This document shows positions 23,567-31,473 of a stretch of 32,135 nt of DNA, piece by piece. Source of the DNA: Pyrinomonadaceae bacterium. Lineage in GTDB: Bacteria; Acidobacteriota; Blastocatellia; Pyrinomonadales; Pyrinomonadaceae. Numbering within the stretch: position 1 is the first letter of the stretch; each line of letters opens with the position of its first letter. A model generated the notes under the pieces. It made no database searches. It saw only the letters and a list, made by a program, of their open reading frames with translations, and had not been told where the DNA came from. Position numbers and translations under genes: made by a program. The DNA lies in NCBI GenBank assembly GCA_026785925.1, contig JAJAZE010000385.1, positions 1-32,135 on the forward strand, read 5' to 3'.

Positions 23567-24382
23567 GTGAATCGTTTAACCTACATCGGACTCGCCATCG
23601 CCGCCGTTTTCATTTTGACGGCGATATTTGCGCCGCTCATCGCCACGCACGATGTCACCGCGCAGAATTTGATGATGCGTTACGCTCCGATTTCGGCGGC
23701 GCACTGGTTCGGCACGGACGCGCTCGGACGCGATGTTTTTTCGCGGGTGGTTTTCGGAGCGCGAATCTCGCTCGAAGTCGGAATCATCGTCGTCGTCGTC
23801 TCATCAATCATCGGCATCTTTCTCGGCGCGGTTGCCGGATTTTACGGCGGCTGGCTCGATAAATTTTTGTCCGGTTACGTCTTTAACGTCTTTCTCGCTT
23901 TTCCCGGACTGCTTTTGGCGATTGCGCTGGTCGCATTTTTAGGCGCGGGTTTGGGGAAATTGATTTTAGCGTTGTGCATTATCGGCTGGGTCGGCTACGC
24001 GCGGGTGATGCGCGGGCAGGTTTTAAAGGTGCGCGAATACGATTTCGTGCAGGCGGCGCGAGCTTTAGGCGCGAGTAATTCCAGAATTTTATTTACGCAT
24101 ATTTTACCGAACGCGATTCAGCCGTTGATCGTGCAGGCATCTCTGGGAATGGCGGGCGCGGTTTTGTCCGAAGCCTCGCTTTCTTTTTTGGGTTTAGGGA
24201 TTCCGCCGCCCGCGCCTTCGTGGGGAACGATGATTGAAGAAGGACGCGGTTTCGATATTCTCTATAACGCGCCGCACGTTCTATTCTTTCCCGCGCTGGC
24301 AATCGCGCTGACGGTTCTCGCATTCAACTTTCTCGGCGACGGTCTGCGCGAATACTTAGACCCGAAACAGAGGAAAAGGTGA
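23567..24382 (+). CDS. ABC transporter permease, DppC/OppC type
   Basis: A 271-aa partner permease, 3 bp after DppB-like. It has the N-terminal LFAPLIA-like helix with the typical NLMMRYAPISAAHWFGTDALGRDVFSRVVFGARISLEVG opening, and the EAA loop GQVLKVREYDFVQAARALGASNSRILFTHILPNAI, then SEASLSFLGLGIPPPAPSWGTMIEEG, the family's signature end. The start is a GTG at 23567 with no good Shine-Dalgarno sequence, consistent with coupling to the upstream gene. It ends in the heptad array: its TGA (24380-24382) is part of the repeat. No ATPase or solute-binding protein follows, as the next gene is on the opposite strand. Confidence 0.92.
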   Translation: MNRLTYIGLAIAAVFILTAIFAPLIATHDVTAQNLMMRYAPISAAHWFGTDALGRDVFSRVVFGARISLEVGIIVVVVSSIIGIFLGAVAGFYGGWLDKFLSGYVFNVFLAFPGLLLAIALVAFLGAGLGKLILALCIIGWVGYARVMRGQVLKVREYDFVQAARALGASNSRILFTHILPNAIQPLIVQASLGMAGAVLSEASLSFLGLGIPPPAPSWGTMIEEGRGFDILYNAPHVLFFPALAIALTVLAFNFLGDGLREYLDPKQRKR

Positions 24383-24486
24383 GAAGTGAGAAGTGATAAG
24401 TGATAAGTGAAAAATTCGGCAACGATATTCTTCACTTTTTACTTATCACTTCTCACTTCTCACCTTTCACTTATCACTTCTCACCT
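24379..24486. repeat. phased 7-bp repeat hairpin, array C
   Basis: The left arm from 24379: GTGAGAA, GTGAGAA, GTGATAA, GTGATAA, GTGAAAA. The right arm from 24431: TTCACTT, TTTACTT, ATCACTT, CTCACTT, CTCACCT, TTCACTT, ATCACTT, CTCACCT. The arms are reverse complements in the same 7-bp register. The loop is about 17 nt. The permease TGA lies in the left arm, and the right arm ends 6 bp from the stop of the convergent GGDEF-EAL gene. Confidence 0.9.
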
Positions 24487-24492
24487 TTCGAG

Positions 24493-27400
24493 CTACATAT
24501 TCAATTCAAGCCCGCAATCCTGATTAATCGTCAGCGAAAAATCATTCGCTTTCTCTTCAATAAACATTTCCGCCGCATTCGCTTCCAAAGGTTTCGAGAA
24601 GAAATAGCCTTGTCCGTATTCGCAGTGCAATTGTTTGAGATGCGCCAGTTGATCGGCGGTTTCGATGCCTTCGGCGATGACTTTCATTTTCAGGTTCTGC
24701 GCCAGTTTGATAACCGTCGAAACAATCTCGCTGTTCTCCCGGCTGTCGGTCATCCGGCTGACGAAGGAGCGGTCAATTTTTAGATAATCAACCGGCAAAC
24801 GGTGCAGATAACTCAGCGACGAGTAACCCGTGCCGAAGTCGTCGAGGCTAATCTCAACACCGAGCGCACGCAGGCGATTCATAATCGTGACCGCCATTTC
24901 GCTGTTTTCCATAATGTAACTTTCCGTAATCTCCAACTTCAAACAGCGCGGATCGAGTTCGGTCGCGGCGAGCGTCGCGGCAATTTGTTCGGCTAAATCC
25001 GGCTGCAAAAATTGTTTACACGAAAGATTGACGCTGACCGTCAGTTGCAAAGCTGCCGGATAAACGTCCTGCCAATAGCGCATCTGCCGACAGCTTTCCC
25101 GCAGAATCCAATTTCCGAGCGGCAGAATCAATCTGTTTTCCTCAGCCGCGCCGATGAACTCCAGCGGCGGAATTATCCCGCGCGTCGGATGCCGCCAGCG
25201 CACCAACGCTTCAAAACCGATGAGCGTTTCGGTTTCCAGTTTGATTATCGGCTGATAATAAAGCTGAAATTCGCGGCGTTCCAGAGCCTGTCGCATTTCG
25301 GTTTCGAGTCGTAACTGATTAGCAGCGTTTTCGTGCATCGCCTGGTCGAAAATCTGATACTGCGCTTTGCCTTTGGCTTTGGCGCGATACATCGCAATGT
25401 CGGCATCGCGCACCATATCTTCGGCGCGTTTATGACCGGCGTTGCTGAGCGCGATGCCGATGCTGGCGGAGATAATAACTTCGCTGCCGTTAAGATCGAA
25501 GGCATCTTTCAAGTAATTCTGTATGCGCTCGGCAATCAGCACGGCATCGTTTTCAGCGGGCATTTCACTCAACAAAATAACGAATTCGTCGCCGCCGAGC
25601 CGCGCCACCAAATCGCCCGTCCGCGTTGCCGATTCGAGCCGCCGCGCAATTAAATTAAGCAAACGGTCGCCTTCGGCGTGACCTAAAGAATCGTTGATAA
25701 CTTTGAAACGGTCGAAGTCGAGAAATAAAACCGCGTATGAATTGCTGTGGCGACTCTTGCCGCGCTCAATCGTCATCCGCAAATGATCCATAAACAGAGC
25801 GCGATTGGCGAGTCCGGTCAAGCCGTCGTGAAAAGCGTCGTAGAGCAGTTGTTCTTCGGCACGTTTGCGCGTCGTGATGTCGGTAAAAACGCCGATGGTT
25901 CCGGTCACGATTCCTTCGGCGTTGATAATCGGTGCGCCGCCGACCAACGCCCAGAACGTTTCGCCCGACTTTTTCCGCAAACTCAATTCATATTCGCCGG
26001 AAATTCCGGCTTGCCGCTGCCGATTGGCTTCGACCAGAGTTTTGCCGCCTTCTTCGTCAAACAGCATTTCAAAAGTGGTTTTTCCGAGCAGTTCTTCCCG
26101 CGTAAAGCCGGTCATTTCGCAAAAACGGTCGTTGACGAATTCGATTACTTCATTGTTGCTCACGCGCACCAAACCTTCGTGCATACTTTCGAGCAGCGTC
26201 CGAAAATTGTTTTCGCTTTCACGCAGAGCAGCGTTTGCGCGTTGGCGGTCGGTGATGTCCTGCACCGTTCCGACAAATTTTGACGGTTGAGCGGTTTTTT
26301 GGTCGTAAATTACTTCTGCTTCGGCTTGCACCAGCCGTTCTTCGCCGTTCGGTAAAGTAATCCGCGCCTCGATTTTCAAAGCCGTTCTTTTTTTAATCGC
26401 TCTAAATAACGCTCGGGTGATGCGCGTTCGGTCGTCAGGATGAGAAAAGCTGTAAAAAATATCGCCGAAAACTTCAAACTGCTGCGGTTCGTAACCGAAA
26501 ATGCGATAAACTTCGTCCGACCACTGAACCCGGTTTTTACTCGCGTCCACAAATGAGTTGATTTCTAATTCCCAGCTTCCCAGATGAGTGATGCGCTGGG
26601 CGGCGGCGAGCATTGATTCGCTTCGTCGCAGTTTGACTTCCGATTGTTTGCGGGCGGTGACATCGCGCACTACGCCGCGAAATCCGACCGGCTGCTTGTT
26701 TTCGTCGCAGACGAGCGTCACCGACGATTCGGCGCACATTCGCGTGCCGTCTTCGCGGATAATTTCATACTCCAAATTGTTGGCGGGCTGTCCGGTGCGA
26801 AAGACTTCGCGGTAGACACCAGCCAGCCGGCGGGCGGTTTTGCCGTCCACATACCGCCGAAAGTTTAAGCCGCGTATTTCCTTTTCGTCAAATCTCAAAG
26901 ACTCGACTAATGCGCGGTTGAAAAAAGTAAAATTTCCCTGCAAATTAACTTCATAATAACCTTCCTCGATAGTCTCTAAAATAGTTCGATATTTTTCTTC
27001 GGATTGCCGCACGGCTGTTTCGGCTCGTTTGCGCTCGGAAACGTCGCGGAAACTAACCACCCGCCCGATAATTTCGCCGTCCAACACGTGCGGATGACTG
27101 TAGCGTTCATAAATTCTGCCGTCTTTGAACTCAATGTCGTCGTAGCTTTTAAGTTCTGGATGGCTGGTTAATTCTTGGGTTTTTTCAACAAATTTTTTCG
27201 GATCAACTAATTGGTCTAAGACGAAATTGATAAATTCCCCATTGTCGCGCGAGGAAATGCATTCTTCCGGCATTCCGACAATATCAACAAACCGCTGATT
27301 AAAAGTGACGACGCGGTTGTCGCGGTCAACCACTAAAATCCCATCGGCAGTCGCTTCAAAAGTCGAAGTCAGCAGCGAAAGATTCTTCTGTAAGATTTTT

Positions 27401-28440
27401 TCGGCTTGTTTACGTTCGGCAATGTCGCGGCTCGCCGTCATAATGTATTTCTTACCGCCGATCACCGCCGTCGTTACCGCGCCTTCCGCCGAAAGTAATT
27501 TTCCGTCTTTCAGTTTGCATTTATATTCATACACGGACGGCGCAGATTCACCGCGCAGCCGCCGACGACCGTATTCCGCCATTCTTTGCGCGTCTTCCGC
27601 CGATAAAAGCTCGGAAATTTGCCTGCCGATCAACTCTTCGGGGTAATCATAACCCAGCAGCCGCGTATATGATTTGTTAATATAAACGACCTTCTCGCCG
27701 TCTTCGATGACGATGCCGTCGCGTGAAACATCGAAGATTGCCTGAAGCCATTCCCGGCTTTCACGAAGTTTTTCTTCGGTTTGCCGCCGTTCGGTAATGT
27801 CCCGGATAACCGCCGTAATCAAATGTTTGCCGCCGCTGTTGTTTTCGCCGAAAGAAACTTCCAGCAGAATTTCCGAACCGTCTTTGTGCAGTCCCGGAAA
27901 CTCCGTTCCCTGCCAGAAGATACTGCGTTCATTTGTTTGGTCGTATCGCTTCATTCCTGCCGCGTGCGCGGCGCGCATCCGTTTGGGCATCAACATAAAC
28001 AACTTGTTACCCATCATTTCGTCAACCGCGTAACCAAAGATTTTTTGCGCCGCCGAATTAACGAAAAGTATCGTATGGTCGTGGTCAATCGTGATAATCG
28101 CGTCCGAAGCCGATTCGATAACGATTCGGTACCGCGCTTCGGATTCGCGCAAACATTCTTCTGCCCGTTCCATTTCGGCAGTTTTCATTAAAAGTACTTT
28201 TTGAGATTTGTGAAAAATCCCAGCCGTTACCGTCATCGCCGCCATCACAAAACTTAATATAAAGGTAATAATCACTGCGGGTGCAGCGGAATGTTCGTTG
28301 ACGGCGGACGCATACACATTGCTGGAGCCGAAAAAATGCCCGATAATCCAAGCAAAGACCGCGCCCGTTAATAGCAGCGCCGCGCACAATGGAAGAAGCG
28401 GCGAACGATTGGATGTGAGGCGGGAAAATAGAGTTTTCAT
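24493..28440 (-). CDS. membrane PAS(x6)-GGDEF-EAL cyclic-di-GMP signalling protein
   Basis: A 1315-aa sensor. It has two membrane helices (about 15-37 and 57-78), then six PAS units beginning at about residues 98, 222, 350, 478, 602 and 735 (for example ASDAIITIDHDHTILFVN, SRDGIVIEDGEKVVYIN, ATADGILVVDRDNRVVTFN). The GGDEF domain has the intact LGGDEFVIL at 949-953, so diguanylate cyclase activity is expected. The EAL domain has an intact EAL (1077-1079) in FEALVRWRHP, plus KLEITESYIME and LDDFGTGYSSLSYLHRLPVDYLKIDRSF, so phosphodiesterase activity is also plausible. The balance is presumably set by the PAS sensors; ligands (haem, flavin) cannot be told from sequence. It converges on the permease gene at array C. 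No obvious ribosome-binding site precedes ATG 28440. Confidence 0.95.
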   Translation of the reverse strand: MKTLFSRLTSNRSPLLPLCAALLLTGAVFAWIIGHFFGSSNVYASAVNEHSAAPAVIITFILSFVMAAMTVTAGIFHKSQKVLLMKTAEMERAEECLRESEARYRIVIESASDAIITIDHDHTILFVNSAAQKIFGYAVDEMMGNKLFMLMPKRMRAAHAAGMKRYDQTNERSIFWQGTEFPGLHKDGSEILLEVSFGENNSGGKHLITAVIRDITERRQTEEKLRESREWLQAIFDVSRDGIVIEDGEKVVYINKSYTRLLGYDYPEELIGRQISELLSAEDAQRMAEYGRRRLRGESAPSVYEYKCKLKDGKLLSAEGAVTTAVIGGKKYIMTASRDIAERKQAEKILQKNLSLLTSTFEATADGILVVDRDNRVVTFNQRFVDIVGMPEECISSRDNGEFINFVLDQLVDPKKFVEKTQELTSHPELKSYDDIEFKDGRIYERYSHPHVLDGEIIGRVVSFRDVSERKRAETAVRQSEEKYRTILETIEEGYYEVNLQGNFTFFNRALVESLRFDEKEIRGLNFRRYVDGKTARRLAGVYREVFRTGQPANNLEYEIIREDGTRMCAESSVTLVCDENKQPVGFRGVVRDVTARKQSEVKLRRSESMLAAAQRITHLGSWELEINSFVDASKNRVQWSDEVYRIFGYEPQQFEVFGDIFYSFSHPDDRTRITRALFRAIKKRTALKIEARITLPNGEERLVQAEAEVIYDQKTAQPSKFVGTVQDITDRQRANAALRESENNFRTLLESMHEGLVRVSNNEVIEFVNDRFCEMTGFTREELLGKTTFEMLFDEEGGKTLVEANRQRQAGISGEYELSLRKKSGETFWALVGGAPIINAEGIVTGTIGVFTDITTRKRAEEQLLYDAFHDGLTGLANRALFMDHLRMTIERGKSRHSNSYAVLFLDFDRFKVINDSLGHAEGDRLLNLIARRLESATRTGDLVARLGGDEFVILLSEMPAENDAVLIAERIQNYLKDAFDLNGSEVIISASIGIALSNAGHKRAEDMVRDADIAMYRAKAKGKAQYQIFDQAMHENAANQLRLETEMRQALERREFQLYYQPIIKLETETLIGFEALVRWRHPTRGIIPPLEFIGAAEENRLILPLGNWILRESCRQMRYWQDVYPAALQLTVSVNLSCKQFLQPDLAEQIAATLAATELDPRCLKLEITESYIMENSEMAVTIMNRLRALGVEISLDDFGTGYSSLSYLHRLPVDYLKIDRSFVSRMTDSRENSEIVSTVIKLAQNLKMKVIAEGIETADQLAHLKQLHCEYGQGYFFSKPLEANAAEMFIEEKANDFSLTINQDCGLELNM

Positions 28441-28780
28441 AGTGATTACTTCAGATCAGAATGGATTAACTGAGTAAGAACACAATTTGATTATCTGTGA
28501 AACAGCTCAAACTTCGTATACAAATCAAAAGGAGTTATTAAAGTTTTGCGCGTGGAAAAGCAGTGAGTTTGTGCTGTTTATATTGAGTTACGATGATGCA
28601 AAATCGGGAGCCGAGCCAAACCCTCAGTTGTTATCTTACATAATTTAACATCGCTTGTAAAACATTATTTGTTTAGAGTCAACATTTTTAGCAGTTCTGA
28701 GCGCGAAAACCTGCCGATTGATTCTTATGCGCTCAGAAGTTTGATAAACTCTCCTGGAAGTGCTTTTAGACTCAAAGTTT
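28441..28780. promoter_or_regulatory. divergent spacer with nested inverted repeats upstream of the ABC ATPase
   Basis: This 340-bp spacer separates the GGDEF-EAL gene from the ABC ATPase. TTCTGAGCGC (28695-28704) is the exact reverse complement of GCGCTCAGAA (28729-28738). An outer pair TTTAGAGTC (28672-28680) and GACTCAAA (28769-28776) lies around it. The inner pair ends 42 bp before ATG 28781, so it could be an operator or a leader hairpin. No protein gene is seen. Confidence 0.45.
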
Positions 28781-29752
28781 ATGATGTCAATTGTCGTCGA
28801 AAATCTTTCCAAAACTTATCCGACTTCGTTTCCGCGCCTCAAGAAGTTTTTTCGATTGCCGGTCAAACCGGCGGTCGAAGCCTTGAAAAATGTTTCGTTT
28901 GAAATCGGAGACGGCGAAATTTTCGGACTGATCGGCAGAAACGGTGCGGGCAAAACCACGCTCACAAAAATTATCGCCACGCTCGTGCAGCCGACCGCCG
29001 GGAAAGTCCGCGTGAAAACTTTCGATTCGGTTAGAGATGAAGTCAGAGTGCGTTCTTTGATCGGATTGGCGACCGCCGAGGAGCGAAGTTTTTACTGGCG
29101 TTTGACAGCAGAACAAAATCTGCTTTTTTTCGCGCGGCTTTACGGTTTGAAAGATGCCGCCGCGAAAAAGCGCATCGCCGAAATTTTCGAGCAGTTGGAG
29201 TTGAACGAATTAGCCAAACGCCGATTTTCCGAGCTTTCAACCGGCAACAAACAGCGTCTGGCGATTGCGCGGGCGATTTTGCCGCAGCCGCCGATTTTGC
29301 TGCTGGACGAACCGACGCGCTCGCTCGACCCGCTCGCCGCGCAGACGATGCGCGATTTGATTTTGTCATTCAAAGGCGTTTCGATTCTGCTGACTTCGCA
29401 CAATCTTTCGGAAGTCGAAGAGCTTTGCCGGCGCGTCGCCGTCATTTCAAAAGGCGAAATTCGCGCCGTTGATACGCCGTCGAACCTGCGACGGCGTAAC
29501 AAACAAACGCAGACTGTAAAAATTACCGTCAGCGGAGTTTCGGAAAACTACCTGCGCGAAAAGTTGTCGGCGAAACTGCAAAATTTTATCGTCGAAAATC
29601 ACGGCGAAACAATCTCGATCAGTTTCGAGCGCGAAGCCGACGACGATTCTTTGGGCGAAATTATTTCTTTTTTATCGGAAAATCGCGCGAAAATCACCGA
29701 TATTGAAACTGAAAAGCCGACGCTGCTCGACGTTTTGGAGAGTTACGAATGA
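28781..29752 (+). CDS. ABC transporter ATP-binding protein (NatA/CcmA type)
   Basis: A 323-aa ABC ATPase. Walker A is GLIGRNGAGKTTLTK, the signature is FSELSTGNKQRLAIARAI (LSTGNKQR instead of the common LSGGQQQR), and Walker B with catalytic Glu is ILLLDEPTRSLDPLA. The D-loop and H-loop (LLTSHNLSEVEELCRR) are present. The block ERSFYWRLTAEQNLLFFARLYGL is typical of ATPases that work with ABC-2 type export permeases. The usual partner permease is not adjacent; the next gene overlaps it by 4 bp and is PxpB-like. Residues about 225-323 are the extra C-terminal domain seen in drug/Na+ exporter ATPases. Either ATG 28781 or 28784 could be the start; there is no clear Shine-Dalgarno sequence. Confidence 0.93.
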   Translation: MMSIVVENLSKTYPTSFPRLKKFFRLPVKPAVEALKNVSFEIGDGEIFGLIGRNGAGKTTLTKIIATLVQPTAGKVRVKTFDSVRDEVRVRSLIGLATAEERSFYWRLTAEQNLLFFARLYGLKDAAAKKRIAEIFEQLELNELAKRRFSELSTGNKQRLAIARAILPQPPILLLDEPTRSLDPLAAQTMRDLILSFKGVSILLTSHNLSEVEELCRRVAVISKGEIRAVDTPSNLRRRNKQTQTVKITVSGVSENYLREKLSAKLQNFIVENHGETISISFEREADDDSLGEIISFLSENRAKITDIETEKPTLLDVLESYE

Positions 29753-30429
29753 ATTATCGAATTTTTCCGATTAGCGACCACGCTTTAACCGTCGAATTCG
29801 GCAGCGAGATTTCCGTCGCGCTGAATAATTCGGTGCTGAATCTGGCTGATTTTCTCGACCGAAATTCATTTCCAGGTTTGATCGAAATCGTTCCTGCTTA
29901 CGCTTCGCTATCTTTTTTTTACGACGTGCGGATTGTCCGACGAAACTTTCCCGCTTTTCCGACGGCTTTCGAGGCGGTGAAGAATTTTACGGAAAACGCT
30001 TTGAAAAACTTAAATGATTGCGTCGCCGTCGAATCGCGTTCGGTGAAAATTCCCGTTTCATTCGATAAAGAATCCGCGCTCGATTTGGAATATGTCGCGC
30101 AGACAAATAATCTGTCGCCCGAAAAAGTCATCCAATTATTTCTCGCCCGCACCTATCGCGTTTATATGCTCGGATTTCTGCCGGGTTTTTCTTATATGGG
30201 CGAAGTTGACGGGCAGATTGCGACACCGCGCAAAGATTCGCCGCGTTTAAGAGTTTCCAAAGGCAGCGTCGGAATTGCGGGAAAACAGACGGGAATTTAT
30301 TCTTTGGAATCGCCCGGCGGCTGGCAGATTATCGGCAGCACGAACGTCGAACTTTTCACACCGAACGAAGAAAAGCTGACGTTTTTACAGGCGGGCGATT
30401 CGGTGAAATTCTACCGGACGAGTTTTTAA
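29749..30429 (+). CDS. pxpB: 5-oxoprolinase subunit PxpB / KipI family protein
   Basis: A 226-aa protein matching the KipI/PxpB family. It has the N-terminal MNYRIFPISDHALTVEFGSEIS, a mid-region EIVPAYASLSFFYD, and the C-terminal cyclophilin-like half with YMLGFLPGFSYMGEVD, LRVSKGSVGIAGKQTGIYSLESPGGWQIIGST and FLQAGDSVKF. PxpB works with PxpC and PxpA in ATP-dependent 5-oxoproline hydrolysis; in Bacillus the homologue KipI inhibits the kinase KinA. Neither PxpA nor PxpC lies in the window. The gene overlaps the ABC ATPase stop by 4 bp (ATGA), so it is co-translated. Gamma-glutamyl metabolism also appears at the other end of the window (GGT), though far away. Length is normal. Confidence 0.92.
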   Translation: MNYRIFPISDHALTVEFGSEISVALNNSVLNLADFLDRNSFPGLIEIVPAYASLSFFYDVRIVRRNFPAFPTAFEAVKNFTENALKNLNDCVAVESRSVKIPVSFDKESALDLEYVAQTNNLSPEKVIQLFLARTYRVYMLGFLPGFSYMGEVDGQIATPRKDSPRLRVSKGSVGIAGKQTGIYSLESPGGWQIIGSTNVELFTPNEEKLTFLQAGDSVKFYRTSF

Positions 30430-30444
30430 TTTCACTCTGGAAAG

Positions 30445-31026
30445 TTAAGAATCAAAATCAACTTTGTCGTAAATATCTTCCATCGAAAGCCGGCATTCAA
30501 TCGAAGATAAAACGATTTCGGTTTTGTCGCCGATAAAATCCATCAAAACCCAACTTCCATCTGATTGTTTTGTGTAGCGAATTACTTTTTTTGCGTCCTG
30601 CGAAACCAAAACGTATTCGCGTAAAGATTCCAGACTACGATAATTGTCGAATTTTATACTTTTGTCGTAACTTTCGGTTGAAGCGGAAAGAACTTCAACA
30701 ATCAAAACCGGATTCGTCAAAGTGTCGAGATTTGCATCGGGCAAAAACTCCGGTTTGCCGCACACAACCAAAACATCCGGGTAAGTAAATAATCCGGTTT
30801 TCGGAATATGAACGCGCATATCCGATTGCAAAGGACGACAATTTCGTCCTTTAAGCCGAGCGTGTAATTCGGCTGATATGTTTCCCGTAATGGTTACATG
30901 CTTTAAACTCGAACCAGCCATCAGAAAAATCTCGCCATCGAAATATTCGTGCTTTTCGAGCGATTCTCTTTCCGTCGTTAAATATTCTTCGGGCGAAATA
31001 TATTTTCTCTGTGGTAAAGCCGACAT
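30445..31026 (-). CDS. Uma2 family (DUF820) protein
   Basis: A 193-aa second member of the PD-(D/E)xK-fold Uma2 family. Visible blocks: the opening YISPEEYLTTERESLEKHEYFDGEIFLMAG, the catalytic Asp in FTYPDVLVVCG, the ExK half IVEVLSASTESYDKSIKFDNYRSL, and EYVLVSQDAKKVIRYTKQSDGSW. It is a clear paralogue of 10109-10735 but well diverged. Its 3' end is 15 bp from the convergent pxpB gene. The downstream region 30430-30444 is too short for a strong terminator. Function is unknown; the catalytic residues are intact. Confidence 0.9.
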   Translation of the reverse strand: MSALPQRKYISPEEYLTTERESLEKHEYFDGEIFLMAGSSLKHVTITGNISAELHARLKGRNCRPLQSDMRVHIPKTGLFTYPDVLVVCGKPEFLPDANLDTLTNPVLIVEVLSASTESYDKSIKFDNYRSLESLREYVLVSQDAKKVIRYTKQSDGSWVLMDFIGDKTEIVLSSIECRLSMEDIYDKVDFDS

Positions 31027-31473
31027 ACTTTTAATTTACACCAAAAATCTAATCTGATTCAATAATTTGTTGATCATTTGAAGTAGCGACACATTTCACG
31101 ATAACCCAATTTTGTTTGCGATTGAAGTGTGGGCGCAGAGATGTAGTTCTTCCTGACCTGAAATTATGGCTGGCTTGAATGATAAAACCTGATATTCACT
31201 CAAGATAAAGTTCAAAAGACAAGATAAAAACAATAACAGGTCTGGAAGGGCTACAGCTCTGCGCCCGCCGACTTTAACCTTACTTTTTTCTATTTTCAAA
31301 ATTTTGAGCCGCTTTCGCGGCATTTTTTGTCTTTTTGCTGTCTTGTCTTTTTACTTCAAACGCGCTTGATAATGAAATTCGTCGCGGCTTCGCTTCGGAC
31401 GAATTTCATTATCAAGCTACCTCAATTTAAAAAAATTTACAAAGAGTAAAAGGGTAAAAGAGCTAAAGTGTAA
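31027..31473. other. gene-free stretch of nested inverted repeats
   Basis: 447 bp without a credible gene. A 30-bp pair, 31131-31160 (GGGCGCAGAGATGTAG..) and 31237-31266 (..GCTACAGCTCTGCGCCC), matches at 26 of 30 positions. A perfect 20-bp pair, 31364-31383 and 31398-31417, has a 14-nt loop. AAAAGACAAGA (31214-31224) pairs with TCTTGTCTTTT (31341-31351). A degenerate AGAGTAAA, AGGGTAAA, AGAGCTAA, AGTGTAAC tract (about 31442-31473) follows. A 75-codon minus-strand frame here (31096-31323) has no coding character. Confidence 0.7.
31364..31417. repeat. perfect 20-bp inverted repeat
   Basis: GCTTGATAATGAAATTCGTC (31364-31383) is exactly complemented by 31398-31417, with a 14-nt GC-rich loop. It stands between the SUMF1-like stop and the Uma2 start, on a strand where both genes read leftward, 56 bp after the SUMF1-like stop. 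It could terminate or protect that transcript, although no T-run follows immediately on the minus strand. Confidence 0.8.

Noticed and set aside
25747-26283. A 178-codon plus-strand frame opposite the PAS-GGDEF-EAL gene
   Set aside because: It overlaps conserved PAS/GGDEF coding sequence and shows no independent signal.
10109-31026. The two Uma2 genes as a recent duplication or mobile cassette
   Set aside because: The two proteins are clearly diverged and have no shared flanking repeats; Uma2 genes are commonly multicopy in such genomes.
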